DNA of 64,000 nucleotides from an uncultured Croceitalea sp. (GTDB taxonomy: Bacteria; Bacteroidota; Bacteroidia; Flavobacteriales; Flavobacteriaceae): the NCBI GenBank assembly GCA_947499565.1, contig CANMOV010000001.1:620001-684000 (forward strand). The letters are read 5' to 3'. The notes under the pieces were generated by a model, which ran no database searches, had not been told where the DNA came from, and worked only from the letters and a program-made list of their open reading frames with translations. This document shows, in pieces, positions 18,857 through 26,800 of this stretch. The first letter of the stretch is position 1. Each line of letters opens with the position of its first letter. The position numbers and the translations under genes were made by a program.

Positions 18857-20025
18857 TTCAAGAGAAAGCACAGACCAGCATACAGAAAGAATACTCCAAT
18901 TTATTTGAGATAGACGCCAATCTAGATCGTTTGGTAAAACGGATAGAATTATTAAGTTATGTTAACCCTCAAAATATTGAAAAGGAGAAGCAACGTTTCT
19001 TTGGCTCTAAGTATACTTGTGAACCTGAGTTTAAATATCCTAAACTAAAGTTTAACCCCTATAAATTACATCGGCTTTTCTTTTCGCAGCGCTTAGAAAG
19101 AATTAAGGATGATACTATTCGAAAATTCTATCAAGAAGTAATTTATTACTATGCGAATATGATTCAATGTATTGAAACGATAGGAAAGGGTAAAAACTTC
19201 TATTACAATTCGTTACGGGTTTTTGGAACTCCAACAGAAAAGGATGTTCAGAACGCACAATTCATTTTGCATTATGACAATGAAACTTTGTCTGGGGATA
19301 TGGAAAAAGTGTTTTCTCCACAGGATGCAAAGGACTATTTTGAGCATTTTACTAAGCAATACGATTTTCCTTTAAATGTTAGATTCTCTACAAATATTGC
19401 TGCAGATGCCATGGTAAGTAATAGTTCCCAAACGCTTTTAATTAAAAAGAACACGCGTTTTAGTAAGAATCAACTATTGACCTTAGCCAATCACGAAATT
19501 GGAATACACTTGGTTACTACCTATAATGGTTTACAGCAACCTTTAAAGGTATTTTCCAATGGCCTGCCTAAAAATGTCGAGACACAAGAAGGGCTAGCAG
19601 TATTTAGTGAATATATGGGCGGAGCCTTAACCTTAAAACGTTTAAAAGAACTGGCATATCGTGTAATGGCTTCAGACAGTTTAATTAAAGGCTATAGTTT
19701 TGCTGATACTTTTGATTTAATCCACGGGCAGTATAAACTAAATCGTGATGAAGCATATAGTATAACCTTGCGTGCCCACCGAGGTGGAGGTTTTACAAAG
19801 GATAGACTTTATTTAAGTGGACTTAGGAAAATCTACAAACGCTATCAGCGCGAAGAGAGCTTAGACATTTTGCTCTCCGGAAAAGTATCTTTGGATAGTG
19901 AAAACCATATAAAATACTTACAAGATGTTGGTTTGGCGAACCCAATTACACACAAAAGCCTTTCTTTCACACAAAAGTTAAATACCAATACTACTTTAGA
20001 TTCTATTTTGAATAATCTTAAATAA
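18853..20025 (+). CDS. QEGLA-motif (DUF1704/MATCAP-like) metalloprotease
   Basis: A 390-aa protein of the family annotated as flavohemoglobin expression-modulating QEGLA motif protein (DUF1704). The same fold is found in eukaryotic tubulin carboxypeptidases (MATCAP), which use a zinc HExxxH motif. Here HEIGIH is at 214-219 and QEGLA at 245-249, supplying the expected third metal ligand region. An RAHRGGGFTKD motif is near 312-322. No signal peptide is present, so it should be cytoplasmic. The ATGA overlap with the amidohydrolase makes the ligase, hydrolase and protease one unit. Carboxypeptidase activity is inferred from the family. Confidence 0.85.
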   Translation: MIQEKAQTSIQKEYSNLFEIDANLDRLVKRIELLSYVNPQNIEKEKQRFFGSKYTCEPEFKYPKLKFNPYKLHRLFFSQRLERIKDDTIRKFYQEVIYYYANMIQCIETIGKGKNFYYNSLRVFGTPTEKDVQNAQFILHYDNETLSGDMEKVFSPQDAKDYFEHFTKQYDFPLNVRFSTNIAADAMVSNSSQTLLIKKNTRFSKNQLLTLANHEIGIHLVTTYNGLQQPLKVFSNGLPKNVETQEGLAVFSEYMGGALTLKRLKELAYRVMASDSLIKGYSFADTFDLIHGQYKLNRDEAYSITLRAHRGGGFTKDRLYLSGLRKIYKRYQREESLDILLSGKVSLDSENHIKYLQDVGLANPITHKSLSFTQKLNTNTTLDSILNNLK

Positions 20026-20030
20026 ATTAA

Positions 20031-20083
20031 TACCATTCTAAGCAAAAGCGAAGAATCTAATTTATGCTATGCTTAGAATAGTA
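20031..20083. terminator. Inverted repeat between converging genes
   Basis: TACCATTCTAAGCA (20031-20044) pairs with TGCTTAGAATAGTA (20070-20083), 13 of 14 positions, around a 25-base loop. It lies between the stop of the QEGLA gene and the stop of the convergent MuiA-like gene. The long loop and lack of a T tract make termination only probable. Confidence 0.5.
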
Positions 20084-20095
20084 ATAGGTTGTATT

Positions 20096-22141
20096 TTACA
20101 ATGAAATATATCTGCCTCTCGGATATTTCACCTGAAAGGAAAATTGTTCCTTTCTATTTTCCTTAGCAGCTAAATTCATCACCCAAGTAAGCAAACCCTT
20201 CTTTTTATCGTAATTGGCTGTAAACGTTTCGATATCATCTACCTTAATATCCTTATTTTGGGATTTTGGAATCCTATCCATTAGTTTTAATGTAATAGTA
20301 GTATTCTTGTTATTCTTTACTTCCAAGTCATACACACGATCTAGAATACGGTTGCTACCTGTAAAAGATTTGCTCTTAAAATTACGTTGCTGTTTTCTGG
20401 TAACCGTAATATTTGGGTCTATACCCAAGGAAAGCACCATTTCTTTTTTTACCGTATAAGGATCCAAGGTTGTCTTACCTGCATAGGTTCCCTCAAAATA
20501 GATACTCGCTTCACCAGGTAATAGTTGGTATTTCTCCCAATCTTTAAAACTAGCCGTTAGGAATACATTTTCATTAATAATAGGAGCAGCAAAATACTCA
20601 TAAGTTGCAGGCATTTTAAAAGTATTTATTTCAATAGCTGTAATGTCACCATCAGATGCTATGGAATATGGTTTTTTAATGATGAATTTTGTATTGGTTA
20701 AATCATCTTTAAGAGTACTTTTTTTGGTGGTTATAATCATAACTCCATAGTTACCCCTGTTTCCATAAATGCTAGTTGCATTTTCTCCAGTTAGGTTCTC
20801 AATATTTTGAATTTCACTTTCATCAATGTCACCTTCCACAAATTCTTTCATTGGAACGCCATCAACAATCACTAAAGGTTCTGGTGTTTTTGGTACAGAT
20901 GAGCTTCCACGAACGCTAACTCCCGAAACACTCCCTGAAAGATTTCTTGAAAAATCATTTGAACTAGACCCATAGCCCGTTACCACAACTTCCTCTAGTG
21001 CTTCATAATCTTCCTCCATTCGCATATTCATTATCGAAGAATAGATAGGAAGCTCGGTTGTCTTTTGCCCTATATAAGAAAACTGTAATTCCTGACCACT
21101 TGTAACGTTTAAGGAATAATTACCATCAAAATCGGTTTGGACGCCGTTAGTAGTTCCTTTAACAACGACATTCACTCCTGGTAAAGGTTCTCCAGATTCG
21201 TCAGTCACAGTACCAACTATTTTTCTAACCGTGGGATTATAAGCATAACCTTTCTTTTTTGTTTTATTAGTATATCTATTGGCATACCTGCTGGTAAAAT
21301 TTAGGTATTTAGCTTCCAAATTAGGTTTTGAAACGTTATAGGTCGGATTTCCAGTTGATAAAGTTACATTTACATTATTCCAATCCTTACCAGTTTTCTG
21401 ATACACATTCGCCTTGTATGCTAAGTTTAATGGTGCGTTTAATGCTTTAGATTTTATATCGTAATTGGGTATCCAGCCAGCATCTTGCACCAAATAAGAC
21501 AGTTTAATATTCAAGCTAGTGTCAATAGGAGCGTCAAACTTTAGGGTTAATTCTCCTTGCGGAAGTGCTGGGGAGTTATTCGCCTCTACTAATTGATTTT
21601 GAATATCTCGAATGTCCTTATTAAACTGATTTATCTTTAAATTAACCTTAAAAATTTCATTTTTGATGGCTGTTATTCGTTCTCTGTAATACTGGCTGAT
21701 TTCTTTGATTTTCTGCAAGTCTAGTGCCTGGTTATCTGCGCTTACCAAACGGTTGGTGGTAATTACTTTTTCTTCTTCCTCCAATCCAACAATCTGATTC
21801 CTTAAAAAAGTAACTTCGGAAGTTATTCGCTCAATTTCATTTTCCCATAGTGCAGTTTTTGGATGGCTTTCAGATTTGTCCAAATAATTAATATCATAAG
21901 ACATGGATAAAATTGATACTGCTTGCAATCCCGAAACTTGAATACTACTTTCTTCAATTTTATGAGATAAACCTGTAAAAACAACTTCAGAAGTGCCCGA
22001 TTCTAGATTGCAGGTCGCATTTCTAGTGATCTGCGCTCCGCTCAAATAGACAGTTACCTCTTTAATCTTGGATGGAATTTTTAAATCATTTGCAAATACA
22101 AAATAGGGGAGTACGAATACAATTTGAATTATCTTTCTCAT
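20096..22141 (-). CDS. MuiA/DUF4139 protein with inserted carboxypeptidase-regulatory and TonB-plug-like segment
   Basis: A 681-aa exported protein with a signal peptide (residues 1-18). It contains an N-terminal DUF4140 domain (VTVYLSGAQITRNA), a coiled coil at about 95-190, and DUF4139 strands split in two (about 195-290 and 480-681). Between them, residues about 305-370 are a carboxypeptidase-regulatory-like domain (GTVTDESGEPLPGVNVVVKG). Residues about 385-475 look like a SusC/TonB plug (EEVVVTGYG, PLVIVDGVPM, IENLTGENATSIYGNRG). There is no beta-barrel, so it is not a transporter. MuiA family function is poorly known. It is a monocistronic gene. Confidence 0.83.
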   Translation of the reverse strand: MRKIIQIVFVLPYFVFANDLKIPSKIKEVTVYLSGAQITRNATCNLESGTSEVVFTGLSHKIEESSIQVSGLQAVSILSMSYDINYLDKSESHPKTALWENEIERITSEVTFLRNQIVGLEEEEKVITTNRLVSADNQALDLQKIKEISQYYRERITAIKNEIFKVNLKINQFNKDIRDIQNQLVEANNSPALPQGELTLKFDAPIDTSLNIKLSYLVQDAGWIPNYDIKSKALNAPLNLAYKANVYQKTGKDWNNVNVTLSTGNPTYNVSKPNLEAKYLNFTSRYANRYTNKTKKKGYAYNPTVRKIVGTVTDESGEPLPGVNVVVKGTTNGVQTDFDGNYSLNVTSGQELQFSYIGQKTTELPIYSSIMNMRMEEDYEALEEVVVTGYGSSSNDFSRNLSGSVSGVSVRGSSSVPKTPEPLVIVDGVPMKEFVEGDIDESEIQNIENLTGENATSIYGNRGNYGVMIITTKKSTLKDDLTNTKFIIKKPYSIASDGDITAIEINTFKMPATYEYFAAPIINENVFLTASFKDWEKYQLLPGEASIYFEGTYAGKTTLDPYTVKKEMVLSLGIDPNITVTRKQQRNFKSKSFTGSNRILDRVYDLEVKNNKNTTITLKLMDRIPKSQNKDIKVDDIETFTANYDKKKGLLTWVMNLAAKENRKEQFSFQVKYPRGRYISL

Positions 22142-22270
22142 AAGGACTGGCTTTAATAGTTTTGATAAACTTAGCTGTAGTCCATATGGTTTAAAAGCGA
22201 GACTTCGTAAAGTAAACTATTTAAGACGGGAAAGAGTATTTTGAATTAGGTAACTTATTCTAGGGCTATT

Positions 22271-22293
22271 GTCACACTGAGCTTGTCGAAGTG
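22271..22293. repeat. REP-like dispersed repeat, copy 1
   Basis: A 23-bp sequence beginning GTCACACTGAGCTTGTCGAA and ending GTG is identical to 48127-48149. It lies in the 234-base spacer between the MuiA-like and DCC genes. Related versions occur inside a coding region at 48449-48574. Confidence 0.8.
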
Positions 22294-22375
22294 TTGTCTG
22301 AGTCTATAAGATTAGACCTATCCGCCCCAACAAATCCTTGGACCGCCTACCTTATCTGATGGTAGGAGCTTATTA

Positions 22376-22786
22376 TTAGCTTAAAAACTTTGCCTGCAAT
22401 TCTGGAGTAGGAATCATACAGGCATCTTTTTTCCCATACCATTTATAGCGGTTTCGCGCTATAAAGTCATAAATTATGTCCCGAAGACCTTTAGGGAATA
22501 CATATAAAAATGAAGAAAGCGTTCGATAGCCTTTTAGGTTTTTACCTATCTGTAAAGCGGCTTCAGATTTAGTATAGTAAGCAATATTGGGTTCTATCAG
22601 AATAATAGAATCTACCTTTGTAGTCTCAATACCGCGTTCTGAGGTCAGTTTTTCACCAAGCTCACTTTGTAATGCGGCAAAACGAAAGGTGTCTTCTTTA
22701 TCACGTGTAATCACAAATTGCACAACCCCATTACAAAGGTTACAAACCCCGTCAAAAAGAATGATTTTTTTGTTTTCTTCCAACAC
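22376..22786 (-). CDS. DCC-family thiol-disulfide oxidoreductase-like protein (DUF393)
   Basis: A 136-aa cytoplasmic protein with the family signature LFDGVCNLCNGVVQF (residues 9-23), which gives the DxxCxxC pattern of the DCC family, followed by FRFAALQSELGEKL. The family has a thioredoxin-like fold, but redox activity is mostly unproven. The start codon is GTG, placed just before LEENKKIILFDG. Dispersed repeats lie on both sides. Confidence 0.9.
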   Translation of the reverse strand: MLEENKKIILFDGVCNLCNGVVQFVITRDKEDTFRFAALQSELGEKLTSERGIETTKVDSIILIEPNIAYYTKSEAALQIGKNLKGYRTLSSFLYVFPKGLRDIIYDFIARNRYKWYGKKDACMIPTPELQAKFLS

Positions 22787-22800
22787 TTTAGCAATTTGTT

Positions 22801-22850
22801 GTCATTTCGAGTGAGCATAGCGACGAGAAATCTAGATTTCTCAATCGTTC
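22801..22850. repeat. Palindrome-bearing dispersed-repeat-like sequence
   Basis: GTCATTTCGAGTGAGCATAG begins a GC-richer segment whose core GAGAAATCTAGATTTCTC (22825-22842) is a perfect 18-bp palindrome. It lies just upstream of the DCC gene. The general form matches intergenic palindromic repeats common in flavobacteria. No second copy was seen in this window. Confidence 0.55.
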
Positions 22851-22927
22851 CCATACTTATCTGAACTCATTTCAAAATAACATTGATTATAACAAAGATA
22901 CTTCCGCAATTTTGGAACGCCTACTTT

Positions 22928-24820
22928 TTATAACGTATTTAAGAAACTTGAAAGATCAATCTCTTTATCTAATCCTAATTTCTTTTTAAGCCGGTATTTG
23001 GATTTTAAAATAGAATCAGGTAGCACATTTAAGGTTGCTGCAATTTCTTTGGTAGTGAGATTCATTCGCAAAAAGGCAGCCAAACGAATTTCTTTTTCAG
23101 AGATATCGGAAGATAGCGTTTTTAGTTTCTGATCAAAGTCGTTATGCACCTCGGCAAAATAGGTTTTAAATACTTCCCAATCTTTATCAGAAGCATTTTC
23201 TTTTTTTAGAAGCATCACAATACGTCTAAATTCTGTTTTAAATTTGTCAGGAGAATTTTTTACGTTTTCCAAATTCTCCATGAGTTCTTGGATAAAGGTA
23301 TTCTTTTGAACCAAATGTAGCGTTTGGCTAGTAAGTTCTTTCTTTTTATGCTCAATTTCCTGCTTGTAGATTTCTTCTTGCTTTTCCCTAGCTATTTTGT
23401 TCTTTTTAATACGTTGTCGAAATCCAAAAACCGAAAGTCCAAACAAGGCTAGGGCAGAGGTCATACCTCCAGCATAAAGTCCTTTCTGAAGTTTATCGGC
23501 TCGTGATTTTTCATTAAGCGTTTTTATCTCTTCGTTTTGAAGAGTGATTTCTGCTTCTTTCTTTTCGGTTTCATAGATAATTCTGAATTCTTCGAGTTTT
23601 TGTATTCTTTCTTTATTGAAAATAGAATCGTTTAGAGTTTTATATTCTTTATAATCTAGTAGGGCACCTAAAGGATTACCTAAATTGCTATTGGCAGTGC
23701 TTCTTTTCAGGTAACAGTCTTTTAATATCGATAGATTACCACTATTAGAAGCATAGCTAATCACCTCTGATATATGGTTAAAGGCTTTTTTCGATTGGTT
23801 TTTGGAATTAAGAACATCCACCATTTCAAGTTTAGAAATTGCCACTCTGCGCTCCGAACCTATCCGCTCCGCAATTTTTATACTTTCCCTAAGTAGTTTA
23901 AGACTTTCACTGGATTTGTTTTGAAGAAAATAAAGGGACCCTAGCTCTCCCAATGCAGTAGCCTGTGTTGATGGCACATTAGCTTCTTTGGCTTTTTCAA
24001 TGCTTAATTTAAAATTATGCTCTGCATCTTCAAATTCCCCTAAAGCTTTATAAGCCTTTCCTAAATCTGTGAGTGCTACTGCCTGATAATAAGTGTCGTT
24101 TTGATTTACATATATTTCTAGGGCTTCTTTATTATAGTCAATTGATTTCTTAAAATTTCCAATATTTAGTTCTATTGCAGCTAAATGAGTCTTTGCATCA
24201 GCTATTCTGACATCCTTATTGATTGGAGTGCTTACAACAGGAAGTATTCTAAGGCTCTTCAAAACATTTTCAAGAGCAATAGTATAATGCCCTCTATTTT
24301 CATTAATCCGTCCTTTAAAGTCTAACGAATATGCAATTCCTACGGAATCCTTGTTTTTTGTGTTATATGCAAGGTTCATATCGTTTATTTCATCGGCCTT
24401 GTCTAAATTTCCAAGTTCAAATTCTAATAGCGCAAGCCCATGATAGGCCTGAGAAACAAAGATGTAGTTATTATAGGTTTTAGCAAATTTTAAGGCTTGA
24501 GTATACCTGTAGCGAGCAGAATCTACCTTATTATTATTATTATATAGGATTCCAAGTTGATAATTAGCCATTGACTGTCCACCACTAAATTTTATATTAT
24601 TTGACATTGCAAGTTGCTCAAAAGCGTATTTTTTTGCTAACTCTGGATTTCTATACATGTAGTAATTTATAATCTTATTATTAGTTATCACCTTGTTGGA
24701 ATCAAGTTTCTGCTGGTTATAGTCTATTAATAAACTATCAATATTAAAATTCAGTTGGGATGATACTTTTACATAAAACAATAAAGCTAAAACGATTAAA
24801 AAGAAATTGTTATTGGACAT
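22928..24820 (-). CDS. TPR-repeat membrane regulator with LuxR-type HTH
   Basis: A 630-aa regulator. After a signal/anchor segment, residues about 45-400 form tandem tetratricopeptide repeats. A membrane helix follows near 450-470 (LYAGGMTSALALFGLSVFGF), then a coiled coil (470-540) and a C-terminal LuxR/GerE-like helix-turn-helix (LSSDISEKEIRLAAFLRMNL, then TTKEIAATLNVLPDSILKSK). Such proteins in Bacteroidota probably sense an envelope signal through the TPRs and control nearby genes. It is divergent from the cytolysin-like gene, with a 310-base intergenic region carrying repeated TGTCCAT motifs. Confidence 0.87.
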   Translation of the reverse strand: MSNNNFFLIVLALLFYVKVSSQLNFNIDSLLIDYNQQKLDSNKVITNNKIINYYMYRNPELAKKYAFEQLAMSNNIKFSGGQSMANYQLGILYNNNNKVDSARYRYTQALKFAKTYNNYIFVSQAYHGLALLEFELGNLDKADEINDMNLAYNTKNKDSVGIAYSLDFKGRINENRGHYTIALENVLKSLRILPVVSTPINKDVRIADAKTHLAAIELNIGNFKKSIDYNKEALEIYVNQNDTYYQAVALTDLGKAYKALGEFEDAEHNFKLSIEKAKEANVPSTQATALGELGSLYFLQNKSSESLKLLRESIKIAERIGSERRVAISKLEMVDVLNSKNQSKKAFNHISEVISYASNSGNLSILKDCYLKRSTANSNLGNPLGALLDYKEYKTLNDSIFNKERIQKLEEFRIIYETEKKEAEITLQNEEIKTLNEKSRADKLQKGLYAGGMTSALALFGLSVFGFRQRIKKNKIAREKQEEIYKQEIEHKKKELTSQTLHLVQKNTFIQELMENLENVKNSPDKFKTEFRRIVMLLKKENASDKDWEVFKTYFAEVHNDFDQKLKTLSSDISEKEIRLAAFLRMNLTTKEIAATLNVLPDSILKSKYRLKKKLGLDKEIDLSSFLNTL

Positions 24821-25130
24821 ATTTAATAGTTATTGGTTAAGAGCAAGATAAATAATTATTCCCTTAGCAAAACAAAAAGTAAAATTGATTTAAGACTATT
24901 TGTCTATAGTATGTCCATGCGAATATTGACTTTATAATATTTCACAACCTCTCTAAAGCATTATGTTTATTGAATTTTATCCAAAATCTTATTTCCCAAA
25001 TAAGTTTCATGTCCATGGCATATGGATGATGAATCTAGGATGCTTGTCCATACTTTGTCCATGGACGAAATTAGGGATAAGGTGTTTTCTAGTCTAGGTT
25101 TGGGGTGTTGAATCTAAAAAACCAAAAATT
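24821..25130. promoter_or_regulatory. Cytolysin/regulator intergenic region with TGTCCAT repeats
   Basis: This 310-base gap has four direct copies of TGTCCAT at 24912, 25010, 25045 and 25056. The last is within the palindrome GTCCATGGAC (25057-25066). Three lie 29-85 bases upstream of the cytolysin -7 box, where an activator or repressor could bind. Operator function is inferred. Confidence 0.4.
25095..25102 (+). promoter_or_regulatory. Promoter -7 box for the cytolysin-like gene
   Basis: TAGGTTTG matches TAnnTTTG and ends 28 bases before the ATG at 25131. There is no -33 TTTG at the right distance, which would fit dependence on an activator. Confidence 0.45.
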
Positions 25131-26744
25131 ATGAAAACAAATCAATCATTTTTTAGAATAACACTTTATGTGTCTGTTCTAAGTTTATTATTAGTTGCAT
25201 GTAGCAGCTGCAGTAAAGATGAAGTAGAACCAGGACCAGAACAACCTAATTTTTCTAACAATGATGCATTAGATTTTAATGCTGCGGTTGCTAATCTAAG
25301 CGCTTTTAATCAGCCTAATGAATCTCCTATAGCGGAGACTAATTCGACTGGACCTGAACGTGACTCAGAAAACACAACCTTGGAATGTTTTACAAAAACA
25401 TATAAAGGTGCTCCTGGGTTTAATGAACTGTTTACACTTGATCCAACTACTGATGTAATATATCCAGGTGCCATGTTAAAAGGAGAAACCATTCCAACCG
25501 GCGAATATTCAAGAATTAATGCAGATAGGGCGCCTATTACTATGTCTATTTCGTTGAGCAATATTAACGGAAGCCCAAGTGTAACTATTGATAACCCTAA
25601 TAATCTTAGTGAAGTGCGACAAGGCATTAATGAATTATTAAACCGAGAGGTTACCGGTGCCACGCCCGCTCAACTTGTTATAGAGGAGTCTGAAGTATAT
25701 TCGGAACAACAGTTGGCCATAGCACTTGGTGCTAATTATCGGGATAAGACCAAGGATATTTCTGGCAGTTTTGATTTTAATTCCACAACCGTTAAGAGGA
25801 AATATGTTCTTAAATTTATTCAAAAGTATTTTACCCTAGACCTTGATTCACCTGGAAAAATGCCAAGTGATCTTTTTACGAACCTTCCGAGCCTTGAAAG
25901 TTTGGGCGCTACCAATCCAGTATATGTTTCTTCGGTAACTTATGGACGGATGGTTTTGTATACTATAGAATCTGAATCTAGTATATCAGAAATAAAATCT
26001 GCGTTTGATGCTGCAATAGATGCTGGCAAGAGAGAAGGAGATTTTGAACTTGACGTTGATTCAAAAGAAATTTTGGAAAAGTCGAGTATCAAAGCAATTA
26101 TAATCGGTGGTTCTGGAGCGAGTGCTGCACAAACTATAGGTGATGACAGTCTTTCTAAAATATATGATTTTATTGCAGAAGGTGGTAATTATTCTAAAGA
26201 TTCTCCAGGAGCTCCATTGGCCTATAAATTGAGTTATGTAAAACAAGGTTTTCCAGCAGCCAGAGTAGTTTTAGCAACAGAATATCAAGTTAGAAACTGT
26301 GACTTAGCATACCCTGAATATTATGCAGAAATTCTTAAAATAACGGGTAGTCAATTAACAGACACCGAAGTATTTGGAAAACTAAGAGTAAAGATGTGGG
26401 TTGGCGGTGAACGCTTAGATATTAATAATAATGGAATTGATGACGGTAAAACATGGGACAGAAAAGAAGAGGATTTTGTAGAAGTTCGCAAAACCAGATC
26501 ATATACCGTAAAAGATCACAATTATACTTTTAAACCATATAGACCCAATCAAGCAATAGATTTTATTGAATGCTCTGGCGAATTAGCAGATTACAATGGT
26601 TTTCTTGGCAGTGTAAGTTTAGGAGATGCTGGTGGCATAAAGGAAATTAAGTTAAATACTTTGAAAATTAATGAAGCTAGACTTGATACATTAAAATTCA
26701 CCAAAGGTATTCAAGCTCATTTTAGATTTACCAGATTAAAATAA
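25131..26744 (+). CDS. Cholesterol-dependent cytolysin-like (thiol-activated cytolysin family) lipoprotein
   Basis: A 537-aa pore-forming-toxin-like protein. The N-terminus has a lipoprotein signal (LLLVACSSCSKD). The CDC core is clear: YPGAMLKGETIP and RAPITMSISL (domain 1), YSEQQLAIALGANYRDK then SGSFDFNSTTVKRKYVLKF, PVYVSSVTYGRMVLYTIES, the di-glycine IIIGGSGAS, and PGAPLAYKLSYVKQ. The C-terminal part still has KTWD but lacks the tryptophan-rich undecapeptide ECTGLAWEWWR and the cholesterol-recognition Thr-Leu pair, so receptor binding must differ. This resembles the CDC-like proteins known from Bacteroidota. Cytolysis is inferred from the family only. Confidence 0.85.
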   Translation: MKTNQSFFRITLYVSVLSLLLVACSSCSKDEVEPGPEQPNFSNNDALDFNAAVANLSAFNQPNESPIAETNSTGPERDSENTTLECFTKTYKGAPGFNELFTLDPTTDVIYPGAMLKGETIPTGEYSRINADRAPITMSISLSNINGSPSVTIDNPNNLSEVRQGINELLNREVTGATPAQLVIEESEVYSEQQLAIALGANYRDKTKDISGSFDFNSTTVKRKYVLKFIQKYFTLDLDSPGKMPSDLFTNLPSLESLGATNPVYVSSVTYGRMVLYTIESESSISEIKSAFDAAIDAGKREGDFELDVDSKEILEKSSIKAIIIGGSGASAAQTIGDDSLSKIYDFIAEGGNYSKDSPGAPLAYKLSYVKQGFPAARVVLATEYQVRNCDLAYPEYYAEILKITGSQLTDTEVFGKLRVKMWVGGERLDINNNGIDDGKTWDRKEEDFVEVRKTRSYTVKDHNYTFKPYRPNQAIDFIECSGELADYNGFLGSVSLGDAGGIKEIKLNTLKINEARLDTLKFTKGIQAHFRFTRLK

Positions 26745-26800
26745 CAGATACAGTCGGCCGCTCAGGTTGGGTTCAACAACTTGATGTCGGCTGTTATTTT
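26738..26800. terminator. Long hairpin between converging cytolysin and mutS2
   Basis: AAAATAACAG (26738-26747) pairs perfectly with CTGTTATTTT (26791-26800), and inside it TCAGGTTG and CAACTTGA form a second stem. The outer arms cover both stop codons. The structure fits a two-way terminator. Confidence 0.6.

Noticed and set aside
20096..22141. A TonB-dependent outer-membrane receptor
   Set aside because: Plug-like motifs are present, but there is no beta-barrel. DUF4139 sequence lies on both sides, so it is not a transporter.
24821..25130. A riboswitch or leader gene upstream of the cytolysin
   Set aside because: No conserved RNA core or credible small frame was seen. The repeats look like protein-binding sites.
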